Shown here: one piece after another, positions 1-11,315 of the stretch
Position numbering within the stretch: position 1 is the first letter of the stretch
Layout of the letters: each line of letters starts with the position of its first letter
Assembly: GCA_029851415.1 (NCBI GenBank)
Contig: CM056742.1
Coordinates: forward strand, 59,546,454 to 59,610,453
Direction of reading: 5' to 3'
DNA length: 64,000 nt
From: Eretmocerus hayati
Lineage: Eukaryota; Arthropoda; Insecta; Hymenoptera; Aphelinidae
Program-made: the position numbers and the translations under genes
The notes under the pieces: generated by a model
The model's input: the letters and a program-made list of their open reading frames with translations, nothing else
What the model was told of the DNA's origin: nothing
Database searches by the model: none

Positions 1-680
1 CTTCCCTCACACGTGAGAGACTATGTGGTTCCTATGGATTTTTGCTATGTTGTGGTGGAATCAGGAATTTTATACGTTGGTCTGCCTCTGATTCTATTTT
101 CGTACACTATCGCGAATGTCTATACTAAATTCCACATCAGTATATCTGAGAATATTTATTTTGTGACAGAAAAACCTCGTGACTTCTCATTTGGGTCGAT
201 TCAATCTATTTTTTGAATGGTGGGGAAGCGCGTGGTCAAATCTGGAATCTTTGGGATTCGTGATCTTTTTAAATTTTTCATTTAGTATGATCGGATAGTT
301 CTCAAAAAGAGTTTCAATCTAAGCTATTACACAACTGAGTTGTGTAAGCATTGACTGAGTTATGGTAATTGTTCCGTCCCCTCTATTACACGTGTAAAAC
401 TGTGGTTTCTACTGATCTTTGCATTATTGTAGCGGAATCACAAATTCTGAAAGCTTGTCTGACTCAGATTTTACAGCATGGACAGTTTTGATCACACTGA
501 TGTGAAATTCAGTATACATACTCTTGACAGTATACATTAGTAGAATCTGGATCAGACGAGCTCCCAGAATCCATGATTCCGCCACCATAATCCAAAAATC
601 AGTAAAAGCCATCGTCTTACACGTGTAAGAAAGGGTACATACAGAATCACCATGATTTGGTTAATTTTTACACCGTTCAA

Positions 681-1555
681 GGGGAGGTCCCACACTGGTT
701 CTCAAGTCTGGCCTGAAAAATCATGTAGGGCTGAAGATCTGGATTCATATGTATTTCTTCGATCTAAAGACGCTGGCCTAGTCAGTTTTTCAGGAAGAAA
801 AAAAATCCCGACCATTTTTATCCTCTGGTGTGCGCCCCCTTTGCTCGATCGCCAAACCCATACAACATATTGTTCGGAACCAAAAAAAGTACACGTAAAG
901 AAATTTACAGCCCGATCCATCAAATTCTGCGCGACTCGATACATTTTTTCGGGTTAAAAATCTGAATTTTCTTACTAAAATGCCGTAGAACTCGAAAAAT
1001 ATTGATAATTCTAAAAGACCACAAGGATATATTCTTGTTCAGATCCAAAAATCACATCAGATTAGTGAACAAAATATTTCAAGAATCAAGAAAAAACATC
1101 ACCAGAAATTTATAAAACTATATATTTCTGTAATTTTTCTAATAAAAAGTTTCGACTTTTGATTTTCTTTGTTTACCAATCCGATGTAATTTTTCAATCT
1201 GAACGAGAAAGTATTCCTGTGATTTTTTAAAATTATCAATATTTCTCGACTTTAACGGCATTTTAGCAAGAAAATTCAGATTTTTGACCCGAAAAAATTA
1301 TCTGACCGCGCAGAATTTGATGGATCGAGCTGTAAATTTTTTTGGGGGCACTTTCTATGGTTTCAAACAAAATGTCGTATGGGTTCGGCGATCGGGCTAC
1401 GGGGGCGCAAACTAAATGACGAAAATGGTCGAATTTTTTTTTGTGGAAAATTGACTAGGCTATCGTTTTCAGATCGAAAAAATACATATAAATCCAGATC
1501 TTCAGCCTTCCATGTTTTTTCAGATCAGACTTCAAAATTAGGGTAGTACCGCCTC
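681..1555. mobile_element. Palindromic non-autonomous DNA element, likely TTAA-type
   Basis: Two imperfect arms of about 400 bp, roughly 681-1110 and 1160-1555, are inverted copies: 'ggctgaagatctgg' near 730 faces 'ccagatcttcagcc' near 1500. The right flank is TTAA (1556-1559) and the left flank TCAA (677-680), which fits an old TTAA target duplication with one substitution. It interrupts the 375-bp repeat. No transposase ORF is present. TTAA suggests piggyBac- or Kolobok-like mobilisation; the superfamily is inferred only from the duplication. Confidence 0.6.
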
Positions 1556-1965
1556 TTAAGCGTAAGATAGCTTGAATTTGCGCTCCGTTTACGTATATTC
1601 TTGACATTATATATAATACAGAGCAGACGAGCTTCCAAAATTCATGATTTCGCCACAATGATTTGAAGATCAGTAGAAACCACTGTTCAACCGAGTAAGG
1701 AGGGATACATACGAAATCGCCATAATTAGTCATTTTAACAACATTTGAGCGTGTGATAGTTCGAATGGGAGCTTCTTCCGAAAACTACCTAACCATAGTA
1801 ATCGGAAGATTCAAAACACTTGCGAGTTCCGAAAATTTCAAAACTGATATCACACTTTTTCACCAACCGAGTTAACAATTCGATACGACACGGATAGAAA
1901 ATGGTTGCGTTTTTCGAAAACATTCTGAACTGTTTCGGTCATGCTGATGTGGAATTCAGTGTGTA

Positions 1966-2493
1966 CTCTCTCCGAAACCATCAGTGAGAATTCACTGAAC
2001 TTCAGTTAGTCTGGGATCAACTCTGACTGAAGACTTCAGTGAGTAGTTTCAGTGAGTATCCACTGAAGTCGCACTGAAACTTCAGTGACCTTGGGTGATT
2101 GGACGAGTCCCCATCACTGAAGTTTCAGTGGCCTTTGGAGCCAGACGAGTCCTTGTCACTGAAGTTTTAGTGAGCACCACTGAAATTTCAGCGACCATTG
2201 GAGTCGGGCGGGCCGTCGTCACTGTAGTTTCAGTGGTGCTCACTGAAACTTCAGTGACAATGGCTAGTCCGACACCAAAGATCACTGAAATTTCAGGTTG
2301 ATGTTCCGACTGAAATTTCAGTGGTGCTCACTGAAACTTCAGTGATGGGGACTCGTCTGACTACCCAAAGTCACTGAAGTTTCAGTGCGACTTCAGTGGA
2401 TACTCACTGAAACTGCTCACTGAAGTCTTCACTCAGAGTTGATCCCAGACTAACTGAAGTTCAGTGAGTTCTCACTGGTGGTTCCGGAGGGAG
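1966..2493. mobile_element. MITE E1: palindromic, CTCTCTC termini, TA flanks
   Basis: The ends are inverted copies: 'ctctctccgaaaccatcag' on the left and the complement of 'tggttccggagggag' on the right. Most of the element is built from the self-complementary motif CACTGAAACTTCAGTG and variants, so it would fold into one long hairpin. TA lies on both sides (1964-1965 and 2494-2495). No coding capacity is present. Confidence 0.75.
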
Positions 2494-2495
2494 TA

Positions 2496-4365
2496 CTCTC
2501 TCAGCATCAATCAGCTAATATATAGCTAAAATATCAGCTATTACTGCTATGGGTCGTCAAACTGCTGATCAAATCAGCAAACACAAAAATCACGCTTAAA
2601 TCGATAATTCTGATGAAATAACTCCACAGATCCGGGTTCTAATATCGACATGAACACATTAACGACTTTTTTAGACCAAGTCACGACGAACTAAGGCGTA
2701 TCCGTTCGATATCTACTCATTTTGTGCTACCGGAGGCCCTATATAGCTGATTATAATCAGCTATAAATCAGTGATTGTAGCTGAAAATCAGCTCATGTAG
2801 CTGAAATTCACCTACAGTAGCTATTCGTGTCAGTAAAAAACCGTTCACTGAAAAATCAGCTTATAATAGCTGATTCAGTCAGCTAACATGGCTGGAATCT
2901 CAGCTAATATAGCTGATTTTTCAGCCAAACGATATTCGAATTCGTGTTGTGCCGTATACACTATACACTGTCGTAATCAACATTGGATCGAAGGAGGACA
3001 TATTGAGAGGAAGCCTAATATGACGACAACATAAGTATATCGAGATCGAGAGATTTTCATTTCATACTCGGAAGGTGAGGTTGTGGCGTGTAACGTGCTA
3101 TGGGAAGTATGAGTTTCAGCGCCTCCGAGCGGTGGAAAGTGGCATGGCACGCCGCACGGGAGGGAGCAATCGAACGGGTTCATTGTGCGGGTTTCGGTCT
3201 TCTTATGCTTGATGCAATTGCTCAAACTTTTCCAGGGCTAGTTTCGCCTTATATTTTCGTTACGCAATAAAAATCAACTTGAAACATTAAAAATTCGCAA
3301 ACAAACCTCATTTCATTCATACTTCTTTCTAAATCGTTAATGAAGCTTCTTCATTGCTCAGCATGGAATAAACTAGAGTTTAAAAGAACTTTTGGAGAAC
3401 ACTTTTGTACGCTGGCCGCGAAAATTTGCAGAATTTGCGATAAAATTCAGCACGGCGTGAGAGCTATATATGCGCAATCCACCCATTACCCATCATCCAT
3501 CCATCCACCCATTCCCATCCACCCATACGACCACCTATCACATTATGTTCTTTTTACATAGGTAACCCGATATACGGGAACCGCACAGACAGATTGCGGC
3601 TGGGCATTCAACTGTTATTTTCATAATCCACAGATAGAACCAGTTAGACTGGTTGAAGTTTTCATTCAACCAGCTGGCTGAAGTTTTTCGGAGAAATTTT
3701 TTACGGCGCGCAGATGGCCCATTTTTGATCCAGGTGGCTCACTTTCGATCTAGGTGGCCCACTTTTGATCAAGGTGGCCCACTTTCGATCCAGGTGGCCC
3801 ACTTTCGATCTAGGTGGCCCACTTTCGATACAGGTGGCTCACTTACGATACAGGTGGCCCACTTTCGATCCAGGTGGCCCACTTTCGATCTAGGTGGCCC
3901 ACTTTCGATACAGGTGGCTCACTTACGATACAGGTGGCCCACTTTCGATCCAGGTGGCCCACTTTCGATCTAGGTGGCCCACTTTCGATACAGGTGGCTC
4001 ACTTACGATACAGGTGGCCCACTTTCGATCCAGGTGGCCCACTTTCGATCCAGGTGGCTCACTTACGATACAGGTGGCCCACTTTCGATCCAGGTGGCTC
4101 ACTATTGACGCACTACTTGGGACTTAGAAATCGGGTAATCAAATGGATCCCAGTGCACTGCACGAACGATTCTAGAATACCAGAGCCAAAAATTCATCAC
4201 GTGACACCCAGTGCGCAGGGAAAAACATTCCCGAACGGTGTATATCATCGTTCATAATCCTGTGTATTAGCTGATTCAATCAGTGAAAATCCGTTCACGT
4301 TAGCTGACGAAATCAGCGATCAATAGCTGATTCTCAGCTACCCTAGTTGATTCGCGCTGAGAGAG
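2496..4365. mobile_element. Element E2: CTCTCTCAGC termini, TA flanks, minisatellite cargo
   Basis: It begins 'ctctctcagcatcaatcag' and ends 'gattcgcgctgagagag', inverted copies. TA is present on both sides (2494-2495 and 4366-4367). Subterminal zones (about 2510-2930 and 4260-4350) are dense in TAGCTGATTTCAGCTA-type motifs. The interior has no recognisable gene; it holds a pyrimidine-rich ccatcc/cacccat stretch (3480-3540) and a 20-bp minisatellite. It abuts E1 across a shared TA, so one of the pair inserted next to the other. Confidence 0.75.
3713..4112. repeat. 20-bp minisatellite with 80-bp higher-order period
   Basis: About 20 copies of GGTGGCCCACTTTCGATCCA and close variants. The variants (…gatct, …gatac, and GGTGGCTCACTTACGATACA) recur in the same order every four units between about 3810 and 4050, giving an 80-bp higher-order repeat. 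Open frames of up to 147 codons across it arise from the period and are not genes. Confidence 0.9.
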
Positions 4366-4503
4366 TATATTCTTGATCGTATATATCAGTAGAATCTATG
4401 CAGATGAGCTTCCAGGATTCATGTTCTCGCAACAATAATGCAAAAATCAGTAGAAACCACAGTTTCCCACGTCCAAGAGGGGTACAAGAATTACCATAAG
4501 TAA

Positions 4504-4838
4504 CAAGGGGGGGGGGGCGCACGGGGTCCAAATCGCCAATCATACCCAAAATTTTTCATAGTTCGGTACCATCTAGAATATGAAGAATTCAGAGTAACTT
4601 CGTCGAATGCGCCTTCTTTTCAGAGCTACAAGCAAAAACGTTAGCATTACCAGTATATCTCTATCTATCACTTTCTAACATGGGCCTATATGACCAATGT
4701 TGATCTCCGTGGCTGTATCTTTGGACAGGAGACCCATTTGACGGAGCTACTCTAGATTCTTCATCTTCTTGGTAGTACGAAACTGTAAAAAAAATCTTGG
4801 AGGAGATTGGCGACCCGGACCTCGTGGTCCCGCCCTTG
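4504..4838. mobile_element. Short MITE with CAAGGG termini
   Basis: It starts 'caaggggggggggggcg' and ends 'ggtcccgcccttg'. The first ~35 bp, including 'ggtccaaatcgccaatc', match the inverted right end 'gattggcgacccggacc'. The flanks 'ataagtaa' and 'taagtcaa' resemble a decayed target duplication. Removing it restores the 375-bp period of the host repeat. No ORF. The family is uncertain; a short hAT-like element is possible. Confidence 0.65.
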
Positions 4839-5916
4839 TAAGTCAATTTTTGTACAATTTTGTTGTGTAAGAGCTTGGATTGAAACTATCCCGAAAACTA
4901 TCTGACCATACTGATTGAAATTGGAAAATTATTACGAATCCCAAAGATTCTAAAATTGACAACACACTTTTTCACCATCCGAAAGAAAAATTGAATCAAC
5001 CCAAATGAAAAATCAAGTGGTTTTCCCATCACAAAATGAACATTCCCAGCCATACTGATGTGGAATTCAGTATGGACATTCGTGATGGTATACAAAAATT
5101 GAATCGAAGCCAGACAAACTCCGGAGATTCCTGATGCCACCAGAACATAGCAAAAACCCATCGAAACCACAGTCTTTCACGTGTAATGGACGGAACATGA
5201 AAAATTACCCCAACTCAGTCAATCTTCATACAATTCGAACGCGTGATAGCTTGAATTGAAGCTCTTTCCGAGTTTTAGCTGACTTCACGAATTGAGAAAT
5301 TCAGAATACTTGCGAATTGCGGAAATTTCAAAACTGATTTGACGTTCTTTTCCCAGTCGAGATAACGATTCAACTCGACACGAGTAAAAGATTAGAGCGT
5401 TTTTCAGTTACAGAATGAACAGTTCCGGTCATACTGATGTAGAATTCGGTAAATATCTTCGACAGTGTACATCAGTAGAATCTGGAGTAGACAAGCTTCC
5501 AGAATATATGATTTCGACGCAAGAATTTGCAGATCCGTATAGAAACCACGGTCTCTCACGTGTGAGAAAGGGTACACAGAGATTTACCATAAATCAGTCA
5601 CTTTTATACAATTTCAACGCGAGTGGCTTGAATTGAAGCTCTTTTCGAGAAGTATCTAACCATCTGGAATGAGAAACCCAGAAAATTTGCGATTTCCGAG
5701 GATTTCAAATTGATTCCACTCTCTTTTTCCAACCGAAATAACGATTTAACTCTACGAGAATAGAGAACCAATGCGTTTTTCGACTACAAAATGAACAGTT
5801 TTGGTCATACTGATGTAAAATTCATCATATATATTCTGGATAGTATACGTTAGTAGGATCAAAGGCAGACAAATCTCCAAAATTCCTCATTTTACCATAA
5901 CATAGCACAAATCTGC

Positions 5917-6203
5917 ACTGAGAAAAAAAATGAACGATTTTGAAGAAATTTCTTCTGATTTGAATAAAAATACTTTCATATCCTCCTAGGCAAACATTTA
6001 TTCAAAATGAATGAACGCATTTATTCGGAATGAATAAATATTCATCAAATCTGGAATAATATTTGATGAAATCTGATGATGATTTCATCGTAGGTAACGC
6101 ATTTGAACGATTTGCGATGCTCAAATGAATAAATGATAATCGAAATGAATAAATATTCCTTCAGAACGATGGATTAAATCGTTTTAAAAAAAATATTCAT
6201 TCA
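5917..6203. other. AT-rich junction with ATTCATT-rich sequence
   Basis: The 375-bp repeat stops at 'catagcacaaatctg' and new sequence begins 'cactgagaaaaaaaatgaac', which looks like a transposon terminus. The rest is rich in 'gaataaatattcatt' motifs. I found no matching inverted end in the window, so this may be a truncated element. Confidence 0.35.
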
Positions 6204-7454
6204 TATGGAATATCATATATAACCAAAAGCAAAATCTATTTCACATGGTTTGTTAGCCAACCATAGAAAGATTATTCACATCAGATGAATATATATTGGA
6301 ATTACTCCCTTGAGTTGGGGGATCAATAATGATTACTATTATTAACAATTGTCACTAATTACATTCTTATGTAGTTAGGATACTCGCTGCTTATATCTAA
6401 GACAACAACGCACTTTATTATCATTACTTAATTGTATCGCTCGCACTGATATTGCATGTATATGTTATGCGACTTTCCGAGCCTTATATATCAATCGAGG
6501 ACTGATTTAGTCGCTTGCGAGATAGGGTTTCATGCCTCCTCATTTAATGGAAAATTGAAATTAGAGCTTGAATTCCTATCACAAATTAACTAATTGAGTT
6601 CCGCCATTGAAATGGCGAGAAGATCTGTCGATTATCGTGAGAAATTTTTTGTTCGGACGATAGTAAAGCTCGAAGAAAATCCTTCTGAGAGGTATAAAAT
6701 TTGATACGCAACCTGGTGGCAAGAATCGGTCGAATACAGATTCGCAGAATTTTAATAAATGTCTTATCAAAATCATTAACTATTCCATAACTTATCCCCA
6801 ATGAAGAAGCAATGACCTTTATCAAACGAAAGTTTGACCAAGCTGGGTAGTTAGAGAGGATCCTTGAATTTATTCTCACCAACTTGATGGATATGAGAAT
6901 CATCAGATTACTCTTGAATAAATATTCATTTGGAATAAATATGGAACTTCATTTATCCTAAAGGAGTGTTATCTTGGTACAATCATTATCCCTTCAGCAC
7001 AACTTGATCATAGAGAGCTACACTGAGCACATGATTTTCTGGGATCAAGCTGTGTGAAATATTGAATGGAATTTCAAATAAAAATCTGTTCCAATGGAAT
7101 ATAATTCCTCCAATCCGATCAACTCGAGTACTGAATAGATTCATATTATTACTATGAATACATATTCATCCAAAAACACGAAACTGATTTATTCAAAAAA
7201 TTTAGGTGATATTCGTCTTATTATAAATCTCCCTATTGAGAATTTGGAGGATTGGAGAAGATCTCCTGCATTCTTCCAAAAAAAAAAAAATAAAAAAAGA
7301 AATCTATAGGTGGCGAATTATCTCCCTCTAGTCCAGCATCATTCTCGTGATAGATTTAATTATTTCAGGACAATGGGATGTTGTGATAAATAAAATCTTT
7401 CCCATGAGAAGAATATCACATTGTGATGAAATAACTTCGGTTGATATTTGAGAC

Positions 7455-7860
7455 TTTTCTATTTCTGGTGGAGCCACAGAAGAAAAATGGCAGTCGGTGG
7501 ACCTCGGTGGCGGTCATTGGAATACGGTGGCCCTCAGTGGCAGAACGTTGACAGATTAGTGGAAGTCGGTGGAGTTCGGTGGCATTCGGTGGAGGAAAAG
7601 TGGAGGAACATGCCACTTTGTCAAAATATCGTAAAACTGTAGGTCTAATATCGTAATTGATGAGGTGGAGGAACGGTGGAATAACGGTGGAGTTCGGTGG
7701 AGGAATATTGGCAGTCAGTGGAATTTCAGATGGCACTCGGTGGCAGTCATGGCCCTCGATGGCAGTCAATGGCATTCGGTGGCACTGGTGAAATTCTGTG
7801 GAGGTCGGTGGCACTCATCGGCCCTCATTGGCATTCGGTGGCAGTCAATGGAATCACACA
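7455..7860. repeat. GGTGG-rich minisatellite in foldback spacer
   Basis: Irregular repeats of about 10-11 bp such as 'cggtggcagt' and 'cggtggaatt' fill most of this stretch, with an interruption around 7610-7660. Strong G/C strand asymmetry. Overlapping ORFs on both strands are repeat artefacts. Confidence 0.75.
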
Positions 7861-8164
7861 ATATTTTTCCTTATGACTATATAATATAGGGAGATACTTA
7901 TATTATTCATTTATTTATTTATTGGGATATTCATGAGAAATGGATTTTTGGGAATTAATATCACTAGAATGAAACATTCCATTAGGATAAGGTACAAGAA
8001 TAATTGTAAACAATTGAAATTGTTATTAACAATTAAGAAAATTTTTTTTGAAAACTTTTGTAATTTTATAATCAAAATAATCGAAAATAACTTAGAGAAT
8101 GTTTATAGATATAAGGGAATGAAATTACTTAAGGTCGAAACGATTATATCGAGAAAGAGAGTTC

Positions 8165-8575
8165 GGAAGAAAAATGGAATCGCGACAAACACAGCCATCG
8201 ACACTCTCGCATCTCCACGACTTTTACACATATACGCATACACTGACATGCGCTCGCTCACGCGAGCGCCTTGAAAACATATGGCACCAAGGCCACGGCA
8301 ATGGTATATTATAAGATCAGTAGGTCACCGCATCGGGACGATGCGTACTCGGGCCAGAGACGATTGTGACGTGGGAAGGCTCGGGTCTTTTGCCCCTGGC
8401 CTCCCCCCGTCCCATGACGATGCACCGGCGACGGATCCACGAGCCACGCAACGTTGCTGCGCTGCTCGTCGGCCGTCGCAGGTGCGTCGTCAGCGTTTTG
8501 ACGGAGTTACGCGTACCTCCCCCGGGTACTATTTCAGGCCGACGGACTCATCGCTTTCGCGATGAGTCCCTTCGC
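8165..8575. other. GC-rich segment of unknown origin inside foldback spacer
   Basis: This 0.4-kb block is clearly GC-richer than the AT-rich arms around it. It has open frames in two overlapping registers (8281-8565 and 8366-8776) with no recognisable domain. It could be captured host DNA or another element; nothing in it identifies a gene. Confidence 0.35.
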
Positions 8576-10319
8576 GACCATTACCGCTCGATCAACCAAC
8601 CTAGAAGCACACACTCTCTTTCTCCTCTATTTAGTCTCATTAAAGTCACTCTTTTCTGCAATAACTCGTGTTCCTTCTGGAAACTCCTGTCCCACGTTAC
8701 AGGATCATGCATTCTTTGCACCTGGGCTCAACAGACTCATTTTATACACGTTTATAATAAGACGAATATCACGTAAATTTTTTGAATAAATCAGTTTCGT
8801 ATTTTTGGATGAATATGTATTCATAGTAATAATATGAATCTATTCAGTACTCGAGTTGATCGGATTGGAGGAATTATATTCCATTGGAACAGATTTTTAT
8901 TTGAAATTCCATTCAATATTTCACACAGCTTGATCCCAGAAATCATGTGCTCAGTGTAGCTCTCTATGATCAAGTTGTGCTGAAGGGATAATGATTGTAC
9001 CAAGATAACACTCCTTTAGGATGAATGAAGTTCCATATTTATTCCAAATGAATATCTATTCAAAAGTAATCTGATGATTCTCATATTCATCATGTTGGTG
9101 AGAATAAATTCAAGGATCCTCTCTAACTACCCAACTTGGTCAAACTTTCGTTTGATAAAGGTCATTGCTTTTTCATTGGGGATAAGTTATGGAATAGTTA
9201 ATGATTTTGATGGGACATTTATTAAAATTCTGCGAATCTGTATTCGACCGATTCTTGCCACTAGGTTGCGCATCAAATTTTATACCTCTCAGAAGGATTT
9301 TCTTCGAGCTTTACTATCGTCCGAACAGAAAATTTCTCACGATAATCGACAGATCTTCTCGCCATTTTAATGGCGGAACTCAATTAGTTAATTTGTAATA
9401 GGAATTCAAGCGCTAATTTCAATTTTTCATTAAATAAGGAGGCATGAAACCCTATCTCGCAAGCGACTAAATCAGTCCTCGATTGATATATAAGGCTCGG
9501 AAAGTCGCATAACATATACATGCAATATCAGTGCGAGCGATACAATTAAGTAATGATAATAAAGTGCGTTGTTGTCTTAGATATAAGCAGCGAGTATCCT
9601 AACTACATAAGAATGTAATTAGTGACAATTGTTAATAATAGTAATCATTATTGATCCCCCAACTCAAGGGAGTAATTCCAATATATATTCATCTGATGTG
9701 AATAATCTTTCTATGGTTGGCTAACAAACCATGTGAAATAGATTTTGCTTTTGGTTATATATGATATTCCATAGGTAGGTATTGTAGGTATGGAGAGATT
9801 TCATTTCTAGTGCCTTGTTATTACGAAGAAATTTCAACCAGCTCATTTAATCTATTTTTACAAGGAATCGCAGGAGTCTTGGTGGTTTTTTTTTGAAAGG
9901 CACAACATTTCTTATTTGGATTATCAATCGACTTTTGAATGAGAGTTATTTCAAGATTTTAAGTTGATAAGTTTTTCTTGGGAAAATCTTTCATCTAAGA
10001 GATCCCATTCCCCATTGATTTTGTCAAGGATTCCACTCAACCCGACGAAAATATATTTTGGTGTGGTGAAAATGGAATAAATACTCACAACAGTTCTACT
10101 GATTTTCATATTCCTACTTTTGATTTCGGATTTTCAGTTGTAGAGAAATTATTCTATGGTATCGTATACATTCACATGAAATTCAAGGAAATCAGATAGT
10201 TCTTGGGAATTTATTTATGAACTTTTATAAAAGTGCCAAAATTCATGAATTTTTCCCAAATATCCTCAGAAATTTTGAAAGAAATTTATTCGAAAATTTT
10301 ATTATATTCATGAGGTATC

Positions 10320-10619
10320 ATGGAGTGGGATCCAACTGAAGGAGAATTTGTTGAAATTGTTGACAATGAAGGGCAAGATTGTCTAGACGAAATGAATCAA
10401 CAGATATCGGAGCATTTACTGGAAGATGAAGATCATCAAAATTATTTAGTGCAATTGGAATATGAAAATTATATAGAAAATCTTAGTCAAATGATAGAGG
10501 TTAGGGATCAGAAAAATGATTTTCCAAACAATTTCTCGACATGGGATGAAGTATCGGAAGAAATACAGAAAGATGTTTTTGAAATAATCCTTTTTCCGGA
10601 TAGAACACGAACATTTTGA
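10320..10619 (+). pseudogene. Gene A, left copy: small acidic protein, C-terminus frameshifted
   Basis: I do not recognise this family. The protein starts MEWDPTEGEFVEIVDNEGQD and is rich in Asp and Glu throughout, with no signal peptide or membrane segment. It lies ~165 bp upstream of the zinc-finger gene in the same orientation. Against the mirror copy (19720-20100, 126 aa) it runs in register for about 90 residues, then an extra base near 10590 shifts the frame and it ends at 99 residues. The mirror copy continues with a further, more hydrophobic ~35 residues. I therefore treat this copy as the damaged one, although which state is ancestral is inferred. An unannotated intron is also possible. 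Confidence 0.45.
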
Positions 10620-10785
10620 TGCGTTCCAATTAACTGGAATGGAATATTTGATATATTCATTGCGACTCGCCAACATTATATATTTCTTGAATTATTGCTG
10701 AATCAAATTATCCATGTCTATGAAATCACTGAGTAAATAGATATGATGTGATAAATTATGGTACTTATTGTAGAAGTTTCCAACC

Positions 10786-11287
10786 ATGAGGCCAGTATTA
10801 AAGTAAGATTTTTATATAATTTCATTCGATCAATTTTGAAAGGATATGATATTTCTCTAAATAATCAATAACTCATTTTAGAACTAATTTCGACACATCT
10901 ACTGATGATGAGAAATCTGTAAAATGTGATAGATGCGGAGTTGAATTCTCGGATCTACATTATTTGCAAAAACATAAGGAGGCCAAGCATAGAAGAAAAT
11001 CGGAAAAAAAGAAAAAATGTAGAATTTGTGGAATGCTTGTCATCCCGCGTTTTCTGAAAAAACACTTAGATTCACATTCTAGTGAACGAATTTATTCTTG
11101 TAAGAATTGCAAACGTTCCTTCAAAACTACGTTCAACTTGAACCGACACAAGTTGAATCATAAAGATGCTAAATTTAGATGTGAAAGATGTGGACGATAT
11201 CTCACAAGGAATGATATTCTTCAGAAACATTTAATCAATAGACATTCAGAATCTGATGAGCAAAATGATCGAGAAAATCTTGAATAA
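10786..11287 (+). CDS. Gene B, left copy: C2H2 zinc-finger protein, two exons
   Basis: Exon 1 is 10786-10802 (17 nt, from ATG), with donor gtaaga at 10803. The acceptor is 'ttttag' ending at 10881, and exon 2 is 10882-11287. The spliced product is about 140 residues, beginning MRPVLKTNFDTSTDDEKS. Four zinc-finger modules follow: CDRC…HKEAKH, CRIC…HLDSH, CKNC…HKLNH and CERC…HLINRH. Basic linkers such as KSEKKKK separate them. A nucleic-acid-binding role follows from the family; the target is unknown. The gene sits between A and C on the same strand, 28 bp before the ATG of gene C. Both splice junctions are also intact in the mirror copy, which argues for a real spliced gene. Confidence 0.75.
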
Positions 11288-11315
11288 CTTTTGAGATTCA
11301 AAATTGACAGCAAAT

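Larger units (their letters stand above)
1..5916. repeat. ~375-bp tandem repeat array, interrupted and partly inverted
   Basis: A diverged unit recurs, recognisable by a cacgtgt core, a segment like 'cagtagaatctgg' and a segment like 'actgatgtggaattcag'. The cacgtgt-type landmarks at about 4469, 5177 and 5558 are spaced 373-381 bp once the element at 4504-4838 is subtracted, and the step from about 1693 to 4469 is 374 bp once 1966-4367 is removed. Bases 1 to about 475 carry the unit in the opposite orientation to about 478-5916, so there is an inversion junction near 476. The block right of 1555 lacks part of one unit. The short ORFs here are in-unit shadows with no family match. Satellite-like repeat; function unknown. 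Confidence 0.75.
6204..9773. mobile_element. Foldback element with ~1.02-kb inverted arms
   Basis: Left arm 6204-7227 and right arm 8751-9773 are nearly identical inverted copies, for example 'tatggaatatcatatataac' at 6204 against its complement ending at 9773. The 1.5-kb spacer holds a CGGTGG-type minisatellite and a GC-rich block. I could not find a clear target duplication. Open frames of about 100 codons occur in both arms (6586-6903 minus, 9074-9370 plus), but mirror arms share ORFs automatically and no family is recognisable. Confidence 0.7.

Noticed and set aside
3653..4257. Overlapping ORFs of up to 147 codons with repeated VAHFRSRWPTFD-type peptides
   Set aside because: They follow from the 20-bp minisatellite (three units make a whole number of codons); no start context, splice or domain evidence.
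6586..9370. Matching ~100-codon ORFs in the two arms of the 6204-9773 element
   Set aside because: Near-identical inverted arms share ORFs automatically, and overlapping frames are equally open; no family recognised.
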